Positions 36,913 through 47,067 are shown, counted from the stretch's first letter. The stretch: 64,000 bases of DNA from Glaciimonas sp. PCH181 (GCF_003056055.1 NZ_PYFP01000001.1:930001-994000), one strand, 5' to 3'. Notes: a model not told the origin generated them from the letters alone. Numbers and translations are program-made.

Positions 36913-38289
36913 TCATGTACTTGGCGTCGCCAGCGGGAGTTCAATCACAAACTCCGCACCGCCCTGCGGATGATTACGTGCGTATAGATTGCCGGAGTGC
37001 TGTTCGATAATACCGTAGCTGATGGACAGTCCCAAGCCAGTTCCTTTGCCCACCGGTTTGGTAGTAAAAAACGGATCGAATATATGTGAAAGGTGGTCCG
37101 GCGAAATGCCGCTGCCATTGTCACGCAAGAATAGCGAGACGACATCGCCATTTGCCTGCGCCGTAATCCATAGCTGGGGTGAGGAGCTATTCTTAGCCGA
37201 GGCCGCATCATAGGCGTTTTGGATCAGGTTCATCAATACCTGCAACAATTTGCCTGCATTACCCGTCACATTCAAAGCATCGCCGGGCGTCCAATGCACT
37301 GTAAATGTGGGGGCCGCACCCTTGCTAATCCAATGAATCGCACGCGCAATGACGCTGTTTAGATCAACCTTGGTTTGTTCCTCGCTATCCACGGCAGAAA
37401 AGCGTTTCAGACCGTTGACGATCTCAGTGGTGCGTTGAGCACCTTCGAGAGTGCCCTCGATAAGCGACGGCAAATCACTCAAAATATGATCGATGCGTAA
37501 CTTCTCACGCATGCCTGCTGGCATCTCCTTTGAGGCACTCTCATGTAACGCCTCAACGTATAACGTCAACCGTTCGCTGTAACGTTTTAACGCATGAACA
37601 TTACCCAGTACGAAACTAATAGGGTTGTTCAATTCATGTGCGACGCCAGCAACGAGGCGACCGAGAGAGGCCATTTTTTCGGAATGCAGCAGTTGCTGTT
37701 GGGTGCGCTTAAGCGCCTCATGCGTCTCGCTCAGTTCTCGGTAAGCACGCTTGATCTCGCCCATCGGACGACCGACGAACACATAACCAGCGTGCTTTCC
37801 CGTACCATCTAGTCGTTGCGTGCAGTTCACGTCGACCGGCACCGGCCCTTGCCTCGGATGGATCAAATTGAGTTCAACCACCTCGCTGATACGCTGCGGT
37901 GCAGGACGCTCAATGATTCGTCGAATGCAATCAATACTGGCAGAATCCGCAAGCAGCTTAAAGATGGACATGCCGTGCAGCGCGTCTTCATCCAGACCAG
38001 TCAGTTCACGTAAAGCAGTATTCGTCTCTTCGATATCGCCCACCCGATTGCAGGCGACCAAAACATCGGACATGGCCGATAAGACACTGAAAATGAACTG
38101 CTGCGAACTTTCTAGTTGCTCGTTCTTTTCTTCCAATACGATCTCGTCCTTCACCAGTTGCGAATAAACCTCGTCCATTTTTTGAATTACATCGATCCAC
38201 GTCGCCTCGTCAATGCCTTCTATCTGCGCCGGAAGCGCAACGTGAGGACGAGGTGGTGATGCTGCAGGAATGATTTTGCGGGGCGACAT
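36913..38289 (-). CDS. hoxJ: Hydrogenase-regulating sensor histidine kinase HoxJ/HupT
   Basis: A 458-residue soluble kinase. The N-terminus is coiled-coil, a PAS domain covers about residues 65-190, the H box is VAGVAHELNNPISFVLGN, the N box NLIQNAYDA, and the G boxes DNGSGISPDHL and GTGLGLSISYG. No membrane helix is seen, which fits a kinase that receives its signal from the cytoplasmic H2 sensor HoxBC. In Cupriavidus necator H16 the HoxJ G box carries a mutation that uncouples sensing. Here the Gly-rich box is intact, so H2 control should work. It is the last gene of the island, 21 bases after nikR. Confidence 0.9.
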   Translation of the reverse strand: MSPRKIIPAASPPRPHVALPAQIEGIDEATWIDVIQKMDEVYSQLVKDEIVLEEKNEQLESSQQFIFSVLSAMSDVLVACNRVGDIEETNTALRELTGLDEDALHGMSIFKLLADSASIDCIRRIIERPAPQRISEVVELNLIHPRQGPVPVDVNCTQRLDGTGKHAGYVFVGRPMGEIKRAYRELSETHEALKRTQQQLLHSEKMASLGRLVAGVAHELNNPISFVLGNVHALKRYSERLTLYVEALHESASKEMPAGMREKLRIDHILSDLPSLIEGTLEGAQRTTEIVNGLKRFSAVDSEEQTKVDLNSVIARAIHWISKGAAPTFTVHWTPGDALNVTGNAGKLLQVLMNLIQNAYDAASAKNSSSPQLWITAQANGDVVSLFLRDNGSGISPDHLSHIFDPFFTTKPVGKGTGLGLSISYGIIEQHSGNLYARNHPQGGAEFVIELPLATPST

Positions 38290-38310
38290 ACTTGTTTTCC
38301 AACAGGTTAT

Positions 38311-38802
38311 TCAAGATTTTGGTCGCGTGTGCAGATGCGCCAACGGGGGCAAGTGAGGGTGACCGGATTGCGCATCATGGACATGGGGATATAGTATTTC
38401 ATCTACAGGTATCAGATTCAGCGCGCCGTGTCGCACACCACGTTCCGCCATCAAACGTTCAGCGCATACACGTACCTGTTGTGTTGGCCCTTTAAGCAGA
38501 AGAGACTCAACACATTGATCATGGTCCAGGTGCGCATGCATGCTGGCAATGGTCAAATCATGATAATGATGCTGTAAATTGATCACCCGTTCGGCTAATG
38601 CGCGTTCATGATGACTATAAACATAACTAACCGCAGCGACGCAACGCGGTGCCTGTTCCGTCCTCAATCGCTCCTGCTCAATATGCTGCCGTAAAATATC
38701 GCGCATTGCTTCAGACCGATTTTGATAGCCACGCGCATGGATTAACCGATCAAATTCCTCGGCCAGTGGCGTATCAAGTGAAATCGTAAAACGCTCCATC
38801 AT
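38311..38802 (-). CDS. nikR: Nickel-responsive regulator NikR
   Basis: The 163-residue product has an N-terminal ribbon-helix-helix domain (ERFTISLDTPLAEEFDRLI ... NRSEAMRDILR). The C-terminal ACT-like metal domain carries candidate nickel ligands in YSHHERAL, SMHAHLDHDQC. A His-rich tail of about 25 residues (HVHDAQSGHPHLPPLAHLH) extends beyond the usual NikR end. NikR normally represses nickel uptake genes when nickel is bound. It sits between hoxC and hoxJ with gaps of 21-22 bases, inside the H2-sensing module, so it is co-transcribed with the hydrogenase genes. Confidence 0.93.
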   Translation of the reverse strand: MMERFTISLDTPLAEEFDRLIHARGYQNRSEAMRDILRQHIEQERLRTEQAPRCVAAVSYVYSHHERALAERVINLQHHYHDLTIASMHAHLDHDQCVESLLLKGPTQQVRVCAERLMAERGVRHGALNLIPVDEILYPHVHDAQSGHPHLPPLAHLHTRPKS

Positions 38803-38824
38803 TCATCCAGTCAAATTGATAGCA

Positions 38825-40285
38825 TCAATGCACGGTGCAGACCATGCATGGATCAAACGAACGCACGATATGTTGCACCGCTACGGGCGTATCTTCGCCT
38901 TGCAATATCGGTGCCCCCACCAATGCTGCTTCCAGTGCACCTGGAATGCCTTGTGCGTCACGGGGCGAAAAATTCCAGGTTGTCGGGGCAATAATCTGAT
39001 AATTGGCGATTTTCCCATTGCGAATCTTCACCCAGTGCCCGAGGCTGCCTCGTGCCGCCTCGGTCAGGCCCATGCCATCGGCATCGTCGGGCAACGATTG
39101 CGGTACAAAATAAGGTTCATCAATGCGCAAAGCTTTGATCCATTGCTCCATTGCAGGCACGACCAGCGTCAACTCTAATAAACGCGCCAGCACCCGCGTG
39201 TACACAGTCCCGCCGCAGCGCATAACGGCGTCTCGCACCAGTGGATGGCCATCTACAAGCTGCCGCGCCAACGCACCGGTCTCAAGCACCCGCCCGCCAA
39301 ATCGCGGTGCCTTGTTCCAGGTGTAGGCATCCGGTTTATCAATATCCGGCAAGGTCAGACCGTCGGAGGGATGACGTGGCCCACCAGCATCAGATAGCCA
39401 TGCATGGGTAGCATCCTCACCGATCACCGCAGGGTCAAGCGCCTGCACTTCGGCCATCGTTGCATCCCATAACCCACGCGCAAAAGTGAGTTTGCCATCC
39501 GGTAGCGGATACGAGCCATTCGACATGTATAGTCCAGGCCCAGGCCCCATGCGATCCAGTCCAAGCTGCCATGCCAACGTCAAAAACAGCCGAAAATCAC
39601 CACACTCCGGCGCAGCAGTCGCATGCCATTCACGGAGTGCTGCTTCGCTGTCGATTGCGGCGATACTTTCTAGCGGCGCACCGAACAAAGTCTGTTCAAG
39701 AAAGGTGCGAAATTCACGAATTCGCGCCAGCAATCGTATCCGCTCCGCCGCTTCAATTGCTCGGGACGAGCCGGTCGGCTGTATCGATTGGGTATGCGGC
39801 CATTTTCCACCTAGCGTGCCAAGCAGCGTAAACCAGCGTTGACGGGCTGCCAGCGCTAAACGCGCATGCCGCCCCTGCAACGCGGTAAAACGATCCTGCA
39901 CGGTTGTATGCCAATGCTGCTGCGCGTAAACAGAGCGTGCAAAATCAGGCATAAAGAAAAGATAAAAATGGGTCAGATGATCTGCCATATTTTCAGTTGC
40001 CAGCATCACGTTCGTGACGAGCAGGCCATTCGGTGGTGGATTCATGCCCATCGCATCGGCCAATGCACGTGCAGAGGCGACCGATTGCGACACCGAACAA
40101 ATACCGCAGATACGCGGGACGTAAATCAGCGCATCCATCGCCGGTTTTTTCAGCAATATCTGCTCAAACCCGCGATACATCGGCGAGTTGACATGCGCAC
40201 TTTGAACGCGCCCATCGACTATTTCCAGACGCACCTCCAGATCGCCTTCAACCCGATTAAACGGACCGACAATCAAACGTGTCAT
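38825..40285 (-). CDS. hoxC: Regulatory [NiFe] hydrogenase large subunit HoxC/HupV
   Basis: The 486-residue large subunit binds the NiFe active site through RICGICSVSQSVA near the N-terminus and DPCMVCTVH at the very C-terminus. The protein ends at that His, without the C-terminal extension that other large subunits need removed. This is characteristic of H2-sensing regulatory hydrogenases (HoxC, HupV). The gene follows hoxB by 7 bases. With HoxB and HoxJ it should form the H2 sensor complex in the cytoplasm. Confidence 0.95.
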   Translation of the reverse strand: MTRLIVGPFNRVEGDLEVRLEIVDGRVQSAHVNSPMYRGFEQILLKKPAMDALIYVPRICGICSVSQSVASARALADAMGMNPPPNGLLVTNVMLATENMADHLTHFYLFFMPDFARSVYAQQHWHTTVQDRFTALQGRHARLALAARQRWFTLLGTLGGKWPHTQSIQPTGSSRAIEAAERIRLLARIREFRTFLEQTLFGAPLESIAAIDSEAALREWHATAAPECGDFRLFLTLAWQLGLDRMGPGPGLYMSNGSYPLPDGKLTFARGLWDATMAEVQALDPAVIGEDATHAWLSDAGGPRHPSDGLTLPDIDKPDAYTWNKAPRFGGRVLETGALARQLVDGHPLVRDAVMRCGGTVYTRVLARLLELTLVVPAMEQWIKALRIDEPYFVPQSLPDDADGMGLTEAARGSLGHWVKIRNGKIANYQIIAPTTWNFSPRDAQGIPGALEAALVGAPILQGEDTPVAVQHIVRSFDPCMVCTVH

Positions 40286-40292
40286 GACATCC

Positions 40293-41327
40293 TCATTTCA
40301 ATCGAGTTTTGCGAATAGCCGGGACGACCTTCAAGTGGTCGGCCGTGGCGTTTTCTCTTACGCGTTTGGGCGTGGCAGATTTTGACAACGATGCCAGCGC
40401 GACGAACCACGCTTTAGGCATATCTGTTGGCAGACCAATCGGGATACCTGCAATCTTGGGCGTAACATGAAATGCATGACCGGGTTCTTCAAACCCCGGC
40501 TCGGTGCAACTAATACAGGCATAACCGCCGCGCGTACAGGACCCGTCACCATTCCATAGACGCGTATTGCAATCGGCATGCACTTGCGTGCCTTTGCAGC
40601 CCATGTTTTCCATCATGCAGCCTAGGTCGGATGGCTTCTCCGCGCTGGCTTTAAATTCATAATATTCATTCCGAGTACAGCCGTGATGCACCAAATGATC
40701 TGCATAAAATCGGGGGCGTCCAAGCGCATCGATCTGGCTTGCGTCAAACAAATCGGCAGCCAGCGCCATCAATGTTTCAAGCACCCAGTTCGGATGCGTC
40801 GGACAGCCCGCAACGTTAATGACCGGCAAGCCTGTGCGTGAGCGGTACGCCGCTCCCAATAAACCCCCGATCTGGTCTCCTTCATATTGCAAACCGCAGG
40901 CATCGGTCGGATTGCTACCCGCTGCCGTAATCCCACCATACGCAGCACAAGTACCGACCGCCACGGTGTAATCGGCCACCTCCGCAAGCGCCCTTACCCA
41001 TTCGATCATCGGCTTGCCTGTGCCCGCCAGCATGTGAAAACGGCCCGTGCCGTGCGGGCCACGCAGCATCGATCCCTCCACACATAGCGCATGCAAGGGC
41101 ATCTCCCCATCAATGCATGCGCGCAAAATGCGCAACGCATCTGCACCGCTCTCAATCGACAGCGACGGATGCCACAGCATGTTGATACCTGCATCACTCA
41201 GTGCGCCGAAAAAATCTGGGGTATCCGCACACAACAACGACATAGTGCAGCCGCCACAGCCGCCGGATTGCAGCCACAGCACATTGAAAGCAGCAGGCTT
41301 ACTATAAAACGTATTAGAGGACATCAT
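40293..41327 (-). CDS. hoxB: Regulatory [NiFe] hydrogenase small subunit HoxB/HupU
   Basis: The 344-residue small subunit carries Fe-S cluster motifs: GGCGGCTMSLL proximal, VGTCAAYGG, AGCPTHPNW, and the medial/distal Cys set in HHGCTRNEYYEFKA, CMMENMGCKG and GGYACISCTEPGF. It lacks the Tat signal peptide of membrane-bound uptake hydrogenases, so it stays in the cytoplasm, as known for H2-sensing HoxB/HupU. It overlaps hoxA by 4 bases and is followed by hoxC. Confidence 0.95.
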   Translation of the reverse strand: MMSSNTFYSKPAAFNVLWLQSGGCGGCTMSLLCADTPDFFGALSDAGINMLWHPSLSIESGADALRILRACIDGEMPLHALCVEGSMLRGPHGTGRFHMLAGTGKPMIEWVRALAEVADYTVAVGTCAAYGGITAAGSNPTDACGLQYEGDQIGGLLGAAYRSRTGLPVINVAGCPTHPNWVLETLMALAADLFDASQIDALGRPRFYADHLVHHGCTRNEYYEFKASAEKPSDLGCMMENMGCKGTQVHADCNTRLWNGDGSCTRGGYACISCTEPGFEEPGHAFHVTPKIAGIPIGLPTDMPKAWFVALASLSKSATPKRVRENATADHLKVVPAIRKTRLK

Positions 41328-42817
41328 TTTTTCTCCAGTCCCAAACGAACCATTTTATTTCGCAATCCAACCCGTGATAGTCCTAGCTCCTTGGCGGCGT
41401 GCGTCTTGTTCCAGCGCAAGCGCAGCAAGGTTTCTTTCAAAATGGCGGCTTCGATCACTTCCAGCCGTTCTTGTAAGGTGCCAGTTTGCCGCATGCCGTT
41501 CATGTTTGCCATACCCTGCATGCCAGCAACGCCGTCCCCATTGGCGGCCATACCTGGCTGGCCTTGCAGCACTTTGCTAGAGAAAGCCTGCGCACTTATT
41601 TCCATATTTTCATTTAGCGTCAAGGCGACCGCCCGATAAATTTCATTGCGCAGTTCGCGAATATTACCCGGCCACGGATATGTTATCAGGCTGGCCATTG
41701 CATCTGACGCAAAAGATCGCGCTGGCATTCTCAATTCTTGTGAGGCTTGCGCCAGCAGCGCCTCCGCAATCGGAACAATATCGCCCGGACGCTCACGTAA
41801 CGGCGGCATCGTCAGCGTCATGCCAGCCAGACGATAATATAAATCTTGCCGAAAACGACCCGCCTGGACTTCCTGTTCCAAATCGCGATGGGTAGCAGCG
41901 ATCACGCGCACGTTGATAGGAATCGGGCGCGTCCCACCAACCGGGCGGATTTCGCCTTCCTGCAATACCCGCAGCAGTTTGACCTGAAACGCAAATGAAG
42001 TATCGCCGATCTCATCGAGAAATACCGTACCACCGTCAGCCCGCTGGAAAATGCCGATATGGTCTTCATAAGCGCCGGTAAATGATCCTCGTTTGTGGCC
42101 GAACAATTCGGATTCCAGCAAACTGTCCGATATCGCACCACAATTTTCCATCACAAACACGCGCTCGGCTCGCGGGCTGGCGTAGTGCATTGCCCGTGCC
42201 AGCAATTCTTTACCGCTGCCCGATTCACCCAGCACCAATACCGACAAATCGTAACGCGCAACGCGGGCAGCCAGTTCGCAGATGCCATCCATCGGGCTAC
42301 CCGCCACGCGAATGATCCGCTCAAAATCGAACGTTGCCTTTAGTAGCGTTTGTTTTTCTGCCGTCCGCGCCCGTAACACTGAGGTACTGGTGCGCAGCTC
42401 CAAATCGAGTCGGTGCATGTCAAGTTGCAAAACACGCGCTTCTACCGCGCCGCGCACCGAGTCCAGCAGGTGGTCTGGCATCCAGGGCTTAAGGACATAT
42501 TGGTAAATACCGGCGTCATTGATGCCCGCGATAATATCTTCGGTATCGGTATAGCCCGAAATGATGATCCGCACGACATCGGGCCAGCGTTCCCGCACTT
42601 CTTTGAGAAACTGCACCCCCGTCATCCCCGGCATGCGCTGATCGCATAGAATCACGGCCGGTTCACGCCGCTCCATCAAGATCCGCGCTTCCTCCGCTGA
42701 ACTCGCCGTCAGCACCTTGAAATCTTCTTCCAGAGTACGCCGAATGGCATCCTGCGAGCGCGTTTCATCGTCGACGACAAGCACGGTCGGCAAGCTGGTT
42801 GCCTCAGAAATGTTCAT
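41324..42817 (-). CDS. hoxA: NtrC-type response regulator HoxA/HupR
   Basis: A 497-residue activator. The receiver domain has the phospho-acceptor Asp at about residue 59 (VILCDQRMPGMTG). The sigma-54 interaction AAA domain shows GESGSGKELLARAMH and GSFTGA. A Fis-type helix-turn-helix lies at the C-terminus (NKTHAAKELGLSRVGLRNKM). In the known Hox/Hup systems the unphosphorylated form activates transcription and the kinase inactivates it when H2 is absent. It should act on the sigma-54 promoter upstream of hoxF. A Met/Asn-rich linker (residues about 440-465) precedes the HTH. It overlaps hypX and hoxB by 4 bases each. Confidence 0.95.
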   Translation of the reverse strand: MNISEATSLPTVLVVDDETRSQDAIRRTLEEDFKVLTASSAEEARILMERREPAVILCDQRMPGMTGVQFLKEVRERWPDVVRIIISGYTDTEDIIAGINDAGIYQYVLKPWMPDHLLDSVRGAVEARVLQLDMHRLDLELRTSTSVLRARTAEKQTLLKATFDFERIIRVAGSPMDGICELAARVARYDLSVLVLGESGSGKELLARAMHYASPRAERVFVMENCGAISDSLLESELFGHKRGSFTGAYEDHIGIFQRADGGTVFLDEIGDTSFAFQVKLLRVLQEGEIRPVGGTRPIPINVRVIAATHRDLEQEVQAGRFRQDLYYRLAGMTLTMPPLRERPGDIVPIAEALLAQASQELRMPARSFASDAMASLITYPWPGNIRELRNEIYRAVALTLNENMEISAQAFSSKVLQGQPGMAANGDGVAGMQGMANMNGMRQTGTLQERLEVIEAAILKETLLRLRWNKTHAAKELGLSRVGLRNKMVRLGLEKK

Positions 42818-44580
42818 ATTGGGGTGTCAGATTCTTTCAAAGAGTTATTCCGATGAACGGCCAGATGGCGCGGCGTCCATGCATGAGGCATTTTATGCAC
42901 AAAATGATAACGTGCAACGTGATAACTGGGGTCGAACCCATAAAAATTACGATGCATTTTAGACAACTCCTCTTCGCGGTAGGCATGCAAAGGCTTGGTG
43001 GCCTCGTCCTCTGCCCGTTTGCATCGCTTAGCAGCGAGTTGTTCTTCGAAAAGATCCGATTGCGCCAAAGCCATTGCGCGCTTACGTACTTCACTGAAAA
43101 ACGCATCTGCTTCATATCCAAATGCGGCATCAATCAAGCCGATTTTGACAGCTTCAGGTGCCGCAAGTGGATGCCGGTTTTGCATCAAGCCGCGTGCAAC
43201 CTTTGCTTCTACACGCTGCGGCAACAGATAAGTCCAATATTCCGAACCATACAAATTGCCCATATTTTTATAATGCGGGTTGAGTAACACGGCCTCCCGC
43301 GCCCAAACAATATCCGCGGCGAGTGCCAGAAAAGCCCCACCTGCGCCTGCATTGCCCCGCAAAGCCGAAACGGCAAAGTGATTCGTCATAGAGAGAATTT
43401 CCAGTACCAGGTCATTCATCGCATTGATATTGTTCCAGGATTCATCTGCCGGGCTTTCGGACGGACGATGTGCGCTTGCTTCGATCCGATTCAAATGGAT
43501 GCCATTGCTAAAAAAATCTTCACCGCCCAACAAGACCAATACGCGAGTCGGGCGTTGTTTTACATGCTGGATGGCGGCTTGCAAGCGTTGGCATTGTCCA
43601 GTGGACATCGCACCATTATAAAAATCGAACGACAGAAAACCGACTGGCCCCTCTTCCCAATAACGCAATTCGCCCCATTCCTCGGCTGGACGGACTAGTG
43701 CTGTTGGCAGTTCCGGCAACTGCGCAACTTGCGCTGCAAACCAGTCCGCAACGGGCAACTTGAACGGTTTTTCAGCATCGTCGGCTGACCGCATTGGCCG
43801 CACATGGCCGATCCAGACACCGCCATCGATAGTCCTGCGTAAAACTGCCTGATCACGGCGCGCAATGATGTCACCCGGCACACCAGCAGCAGCAGCAGCA
43901 GCAGCGTCCAATATCGCCGCCGTCGCGAGATGTGCGTCATATAGATAGCACGGCGAATCAAATAAGGTATCCAGAACGCCGGGAAAGCTATCGGCGCTGT
44001 TGATTTTTGATAGCACAACGGCACTGCTATCCCGCTGCCAATCAATGCTACGCTCCTTTTGCTGCAACAATGGGCGCAAAATACCACGCGCTGTGACAGC
44101 CTCGGCCAACGGCATGGGCTGCGCTCCAATGGCAAATTTTTGGACTGCTTCCAGTACGGCGCGCACGGCCGCAGCCGTCACCTCATCCCGATACAAACTG
44201 CTTTTTTTAGCCACCCGCATGGAAAAAGAGGCATGCGCCCAAATATCCCCGGCATCCATTTCGGCATTGGCCTGCAATACCGTCACGCCCCATACCGACT
44301 CACCATTGAGAATGGCCCAATCCAGCGCCGACGGTCCCCGATCTCCGACGATACCCGGATGCACCACCAGACACACGTGATGCTGCCAAATTGAGATGGG
44401 AATCGCACGTTTTAAAAATGGTGCAATGATCAGATCAGGCTTGAACAATGCGACCGCTTCTTCACTGACCGAGTCGGCGATATCTAGCTCAATCGATACC
44501 TGATGCCCACATCCTCGTAGTGCCAAAAACAGCTGTTGTGTCAGGCTATTAAAACTATGCGTGAGAAAAAGAATGCGCAT
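42814..44580 (-). CDS. hypX: Hydrogenase maturation factor HypX/HoxX
   Basis: The ATG at 44580 begins MRILFLTHSFNSLTQQLF, the usual HypX start, and gives about 588 residues. The N-terminal half resembles formyl-tetrahydrofolate-dependent transferases (LVVHPGIVGDRGPSALDWAI). The C-terminal half resembles enoyl-CoA hydratases (LRGNAGAGGAFLALAADIVWA). HypX makes the CO ligand of the NiFe site from formyl groups under aerobic conditions. An alanine run coded by repeated CAG-type triplets lies between the two halves. Its presence suggests that the hydrogenases are built in air. Confidence 0.93.
   Translation of the reverse strand: MRILFLTHSFNSLTQQLFLALRGCGHQVSIELDIADSVSEEAVALFKPDLIIAPFLKRAIPISIWQHHVCLVVHPGIVGDRGPSALDWAILNGESVWGVTVLQANAEMDAGDIWAHASFSMRVAKKSSLYRDEVTAAAVRAVLEAVQKFAIGAQPMPLAEAVTARGILRPLLQQKERSIDWQRDSSAVVLSKINSADSFPGVLDTLFDSPCYLYDAHLATAAILDAAAAAAAGVPGDIIARRDQAVLRRTIDGGVWIGHVRPMRSADDAEKPFKLPVADWFAAQVAQLPELPTALVRPAEEWGELRYWEEGPVGFLSFDFYNGAMSTGQCQRLQAAIQHVKQRPTRVLVLLGGEDFFSNGIHLNRIEASAHRPSESPADESWNNINAMNDLVLEILSMTNHFAVSALRGNAGAGGAFLALAADIVWAREAVLLNPHYKNMGNLYGSEYWTYLLPQRVEAKVARGLMQNRHPLAAPEAVKIGLIDAAFGYEADAFFSEVRKRAMALAQSDLFEEQLAAKRCKRAEDEATKPLHAYREEELSKMHRNFYGFDPSYHVARYHFVHKMPHAWTPRHLAVHRNNSLKESDTPI
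43883..43908. repeat. CAG triplet repeat inside hypX
   Basis: Seven or more CAG-type triplets in a row encode an alanine run in the linker between the formyl-transferase-like and hydratase-like halves of HypX. A repeat of this type may vary in length by slippage without breaking the frame. Confidence 0.7.
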
Positions 44581-44591
44581 CGTTATCAACA

Positions 44592-45644
44592 TCAGCAAAT
44601 GCGTGGTAATTGTTCGCCGGACAGCCAATCAACCACGCGGCGTCCACCAAATCGGGTACGCATTTGTACGAAACCATGCGGATCATCGTTTACCATACCG
44701 ATACGGGCAGCATGTTCACCCAGCGGATGACGATGCATAGCGGCCAGCAACACCTCCGCATCTTCCGCCGCACAAATCGCAATGAGCTTGCCTTCGTTGG
44801 CCACATATAACGGATCCAGTCCAAGAAATTCGCAAGCGGCGTCAACTTGCGGAGAAATCGGAATAGCTGCCTCGTCCAGCATCATGCCAACGCCTGATTG
44901 TTTAGCGATTTCATTGAGAGTAGTAGCCAACCCACCCCGCGTAGGATCACGCAAGACGTGCACACCCGGCACTGCCGCCAGCATGTGTGCCACCAAACCA
45001 TGCAAGGCGGCTGTGTCGGACTTGATTTCAGTCTCAAAGTCCAGCGATTCGCGTTTGGACATGATCGCCACGCCATGATCACCCATCGTGCCAGATACCA
45101 AAATCACATCGCCGGGACACGCCGCAGCGCCATCGATCACGATGCCCGGCGGTACCACGCCCACGCCGGTGGTCGTTATAAATACGCCATCGCCTTTGCC
45201 TCGCTCCACCACTTTAGTATCGCCAGTAATGATCGACACGCCAGCTTCGCGTGCTGCCTGCGCCATGGATTCGACAATACGTTTCAATTCCGCCAGCGGA
45301 AACCCTTCTTCGATAATAAAGCTGGCCGCCAAATACAGCGGTTGCGCACCGGACATTGCCACATCATTGATCGTGCCATGCACCGATAGGCAACCGATAT
45401 CACCACCGGGAAAGAACAAGGGCGATACGACATGCGCGTCGGTTGCCATCACCATACGACCAACAGGCGCGATAAAGCTGGCCTGATCATTGCCCTGACG
45501 CAACCATTCGTTATCGAAAGCCACAAGAAATAATTCTTCGATCAACTGCGCCGACGCACGTCCACCGGCACCGTGGCCCATGTCGATGCAGCCCTTCTTG
45601 AAATCGAGCGGTTTGACATACCCTTTTTTAACAATCCCGTTCAT
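44592..45644 (-). CDS. hypE: Hydrogenase maturation protein HypE
   Basis: The start at 45644 overlaps the hypD stop as ATGA and gives about 350 residues. The N-terminal region CIDMGHGAGGRASAQLIEELF and the PurM-like ATP-binding body (ATDAHVVSPLFFPGGDIG) are typical. The C-terminal tail GEQLPRIC ends in the Cys that is carbamoylated by HypF and dehydrated to thiocyanate, the donor of cyanide ligands. The tail is intact. Confidence 0.96.
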   Translation of the reverse strand: MNGIVKKGYVKPLDFKKGCIDMGHGAGGRASAQLIEELFLVAFDNEWLRQGNDQASFIAPVGRMVMATDAHVVSPLFFPGGDIGCLSVHGTINDVAMSGAQPLYLAASFIIEEGFPLAELKRIVESMAQAAREAGVSIITGDTKVVERGKGDGVFITTTGVGVVPPGIVIDGAAACPGDVILVSGTMGDHGVAIMSKRESLDFETEIKSDTAALHGLVAHMLAAVPGVHVLRDPTRGGLATTLNEIAKQSGVGMMLDEAAIPISPQVDAACEFLGLDPLYVANEGKLIAICAAEDAEVLLAAMHRHPLGEHAARIGMVNDDPHGFVQMRTRFGGRRVVDWLSGEQLPRIC

Positions 45645-46780
45645 GCTGCCACCACTGCAATATCCTTGAAACGGCCATATGAATAATGTGCTGCACATGC
45701 GCCCTCGCTAGACACCATGCACGAGCCCATAGGATTTTCAGGCGTACAAACCGTCCCAAATATCTTGCAATCGACAGGTTTTTTCACACCACGCAAAATC
45801 GCCCCGCATTCACACGCCTTGTTATCAGGCACAGGTTTGTAAGCCAGGTCATATCGTCGTTCCGCATCAAACTGCGCAAAAGCTGAGCGGATGCGCAACG
45901 CGCTATACGGCACCTCACCCAAACCGCGCCACTCAAAGGTCGGCCGCAACTCAAAAATCTCTGACACCAATGCCTGCGCGGTGAGGTTTCCATGGGCACT
46001 GACTGCACGGGCAAATTCATTTTCCACTTCACAGCGACCTTCATTGACCTGCCGGATCAACATCAGAATCGCCTGCATCACGTCAAGCGGCTCAAATCCT
46101 GCGATCACCACCGGCTTGCGATATTCCTCGGCAAAATGGACATAAGGCTCGGAGCCGATCACTATGCTGACATGCGCCGGGCCAATGAAACCATCGATGG
46201 GCACAGTGCCGTAATCGCGCACCTCCGGCGACTCAAGAATGTGTGTAATGGCAGATGGCGTCAGCACGTGGCAGCACAGAACGCTGAAATTATCCAAGCC
46301 GCGCGCATGGGCGTCGCGAATCACCAAAGCCGTCGGTGGCGTGGTGGTTTCAAAACCGATAGCAAAGAAGACCACTTCCCGATCTGGATTCTCAATAGCG
46401 ATCCGCATCGCATCGGCGGCGGAATACACCATCCGGATATCGCCGCCACGTGCCTTCGCTTTAGTCAGGGAAACCCCGCCCGAAGCTGGCACACGCATGG
46501 TATCGCCATAGGTGCAGACAATCACGTTACGTTCCAACGCCAGCGTCAGCGCATGATCAATACGGCCAATCGGCAGGACGCAGACCGGGCACCCGGGACC
46601 ATGAATCATGCGCACGTTATCCGGCAGTAATTCGCTGACACCGTAACGCGAAATAGCATGCGTATGACCACCGCAAAACTCCATAAAACTATAGTTGCGT
46701 GCAGGGTCAACTTCTGCGGCGATACGAAGAGCAATTTTTTGCGCGACATCGCCGTCGCGGAATTCATTGATATATTTCAT
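45641..46780 (-). CDS. hypD: Hydrogenase maturation protein HypD
   Basis: A 379-residue Fe-S protein that carries the Fe(CN)2CO unit with HypC. Conserved elements are [26 protein letters not shown], and [14 protein letters not shown]. The C-terminal cluster Cys set is seen in [39 protein letters not shown]. Overlaps with hypC and hypE by 4 bases show tight coupling. Confidence 0.97.
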   Translation of the reverse strand: MKYINEFRDGDVAQKIALRIAAEVDPARNYSFMEFCGGHTHAISRYGVSELLPDNVRMIHGPGCPVCVLPIGRIDHALTLALERNVIVCTYGDTMRVPASGGVSLTKAKARGGDIRMVYSAADAMRIAIENPDREVVFFAIGFETTTPPTALVIRDAHARGLDNFSVLCCHVLTPSAITHILESPEVRDYGTVPIDGFIGPAHVSIVIGSEPYVHFAEEYRKPVVIAGFEPLDVMQAILMLIRQVNEGRCEVENEFARAVSAHGNLTAQALVSEIFELRPTFEWRGLGEVPYSALRIRSAFAQFDAERRYDLAYKPVPDNKACECGAILRGVKKPVDCKIFGTVCTPENPMGSCMVSSEGACAAHYSYGRFKDIAVVAA

Positions 46781-47025
46781 GATAATGAACCCTCTTTCGG
46801 CGCCGTATCAATCATTCCCAGTTCACCAAACAATGCCAGCGTACGCAATGCCTCCTCAGTATCAAGTTTGCCAATCGCGTAACCAACATGCAGAATGACA
46901 TATTCACCAACTTCCACTGTATCGAGCAGCGCGGTTGAGATTTCCTTACGCACACCCCCCAGATCAATGATCGCCTGCTGGTTGGGAAGTACTTCTACGA
47001 TGCGAACGGGGATTGCTAAACACAT
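46777..47025 (-). CDS. hypC: Hydrogenase maturation chaperone HypC
   Basis: This 82-residue chaperone begins [12 protein letters not shown]. The Cys at position 2 and a His near 50 ([14 protein letters not shown]) bind the iron ligand complex and the large-subunit precursor. Only one hypC-type gene is in the window, so it would serve both HoxC and HoxH unless another copy exists elsewhere. Confidence 0.97.
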   Translation of the reverse strand: MCLAIPVRIVEVLPNQQAIIDLGGVRKEISTALLDTVEVGEYVILHVGYAIGKLDTEEALRTLALFGELGMIDTAPKEGSLS

Positions 47026-47067
47026 GGGATAACCTCTTTAAAAATCGTTTAGGCTGCACAGGCACGC

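Noticed and set aside
40062..41327. HoxBC read as a membrane-bound uptake hydrogenase
   Set aside because: The small subunit has no Tat signal and the large subunit ends at the L2 His without an extension, which are marks of the H2-sensing type.
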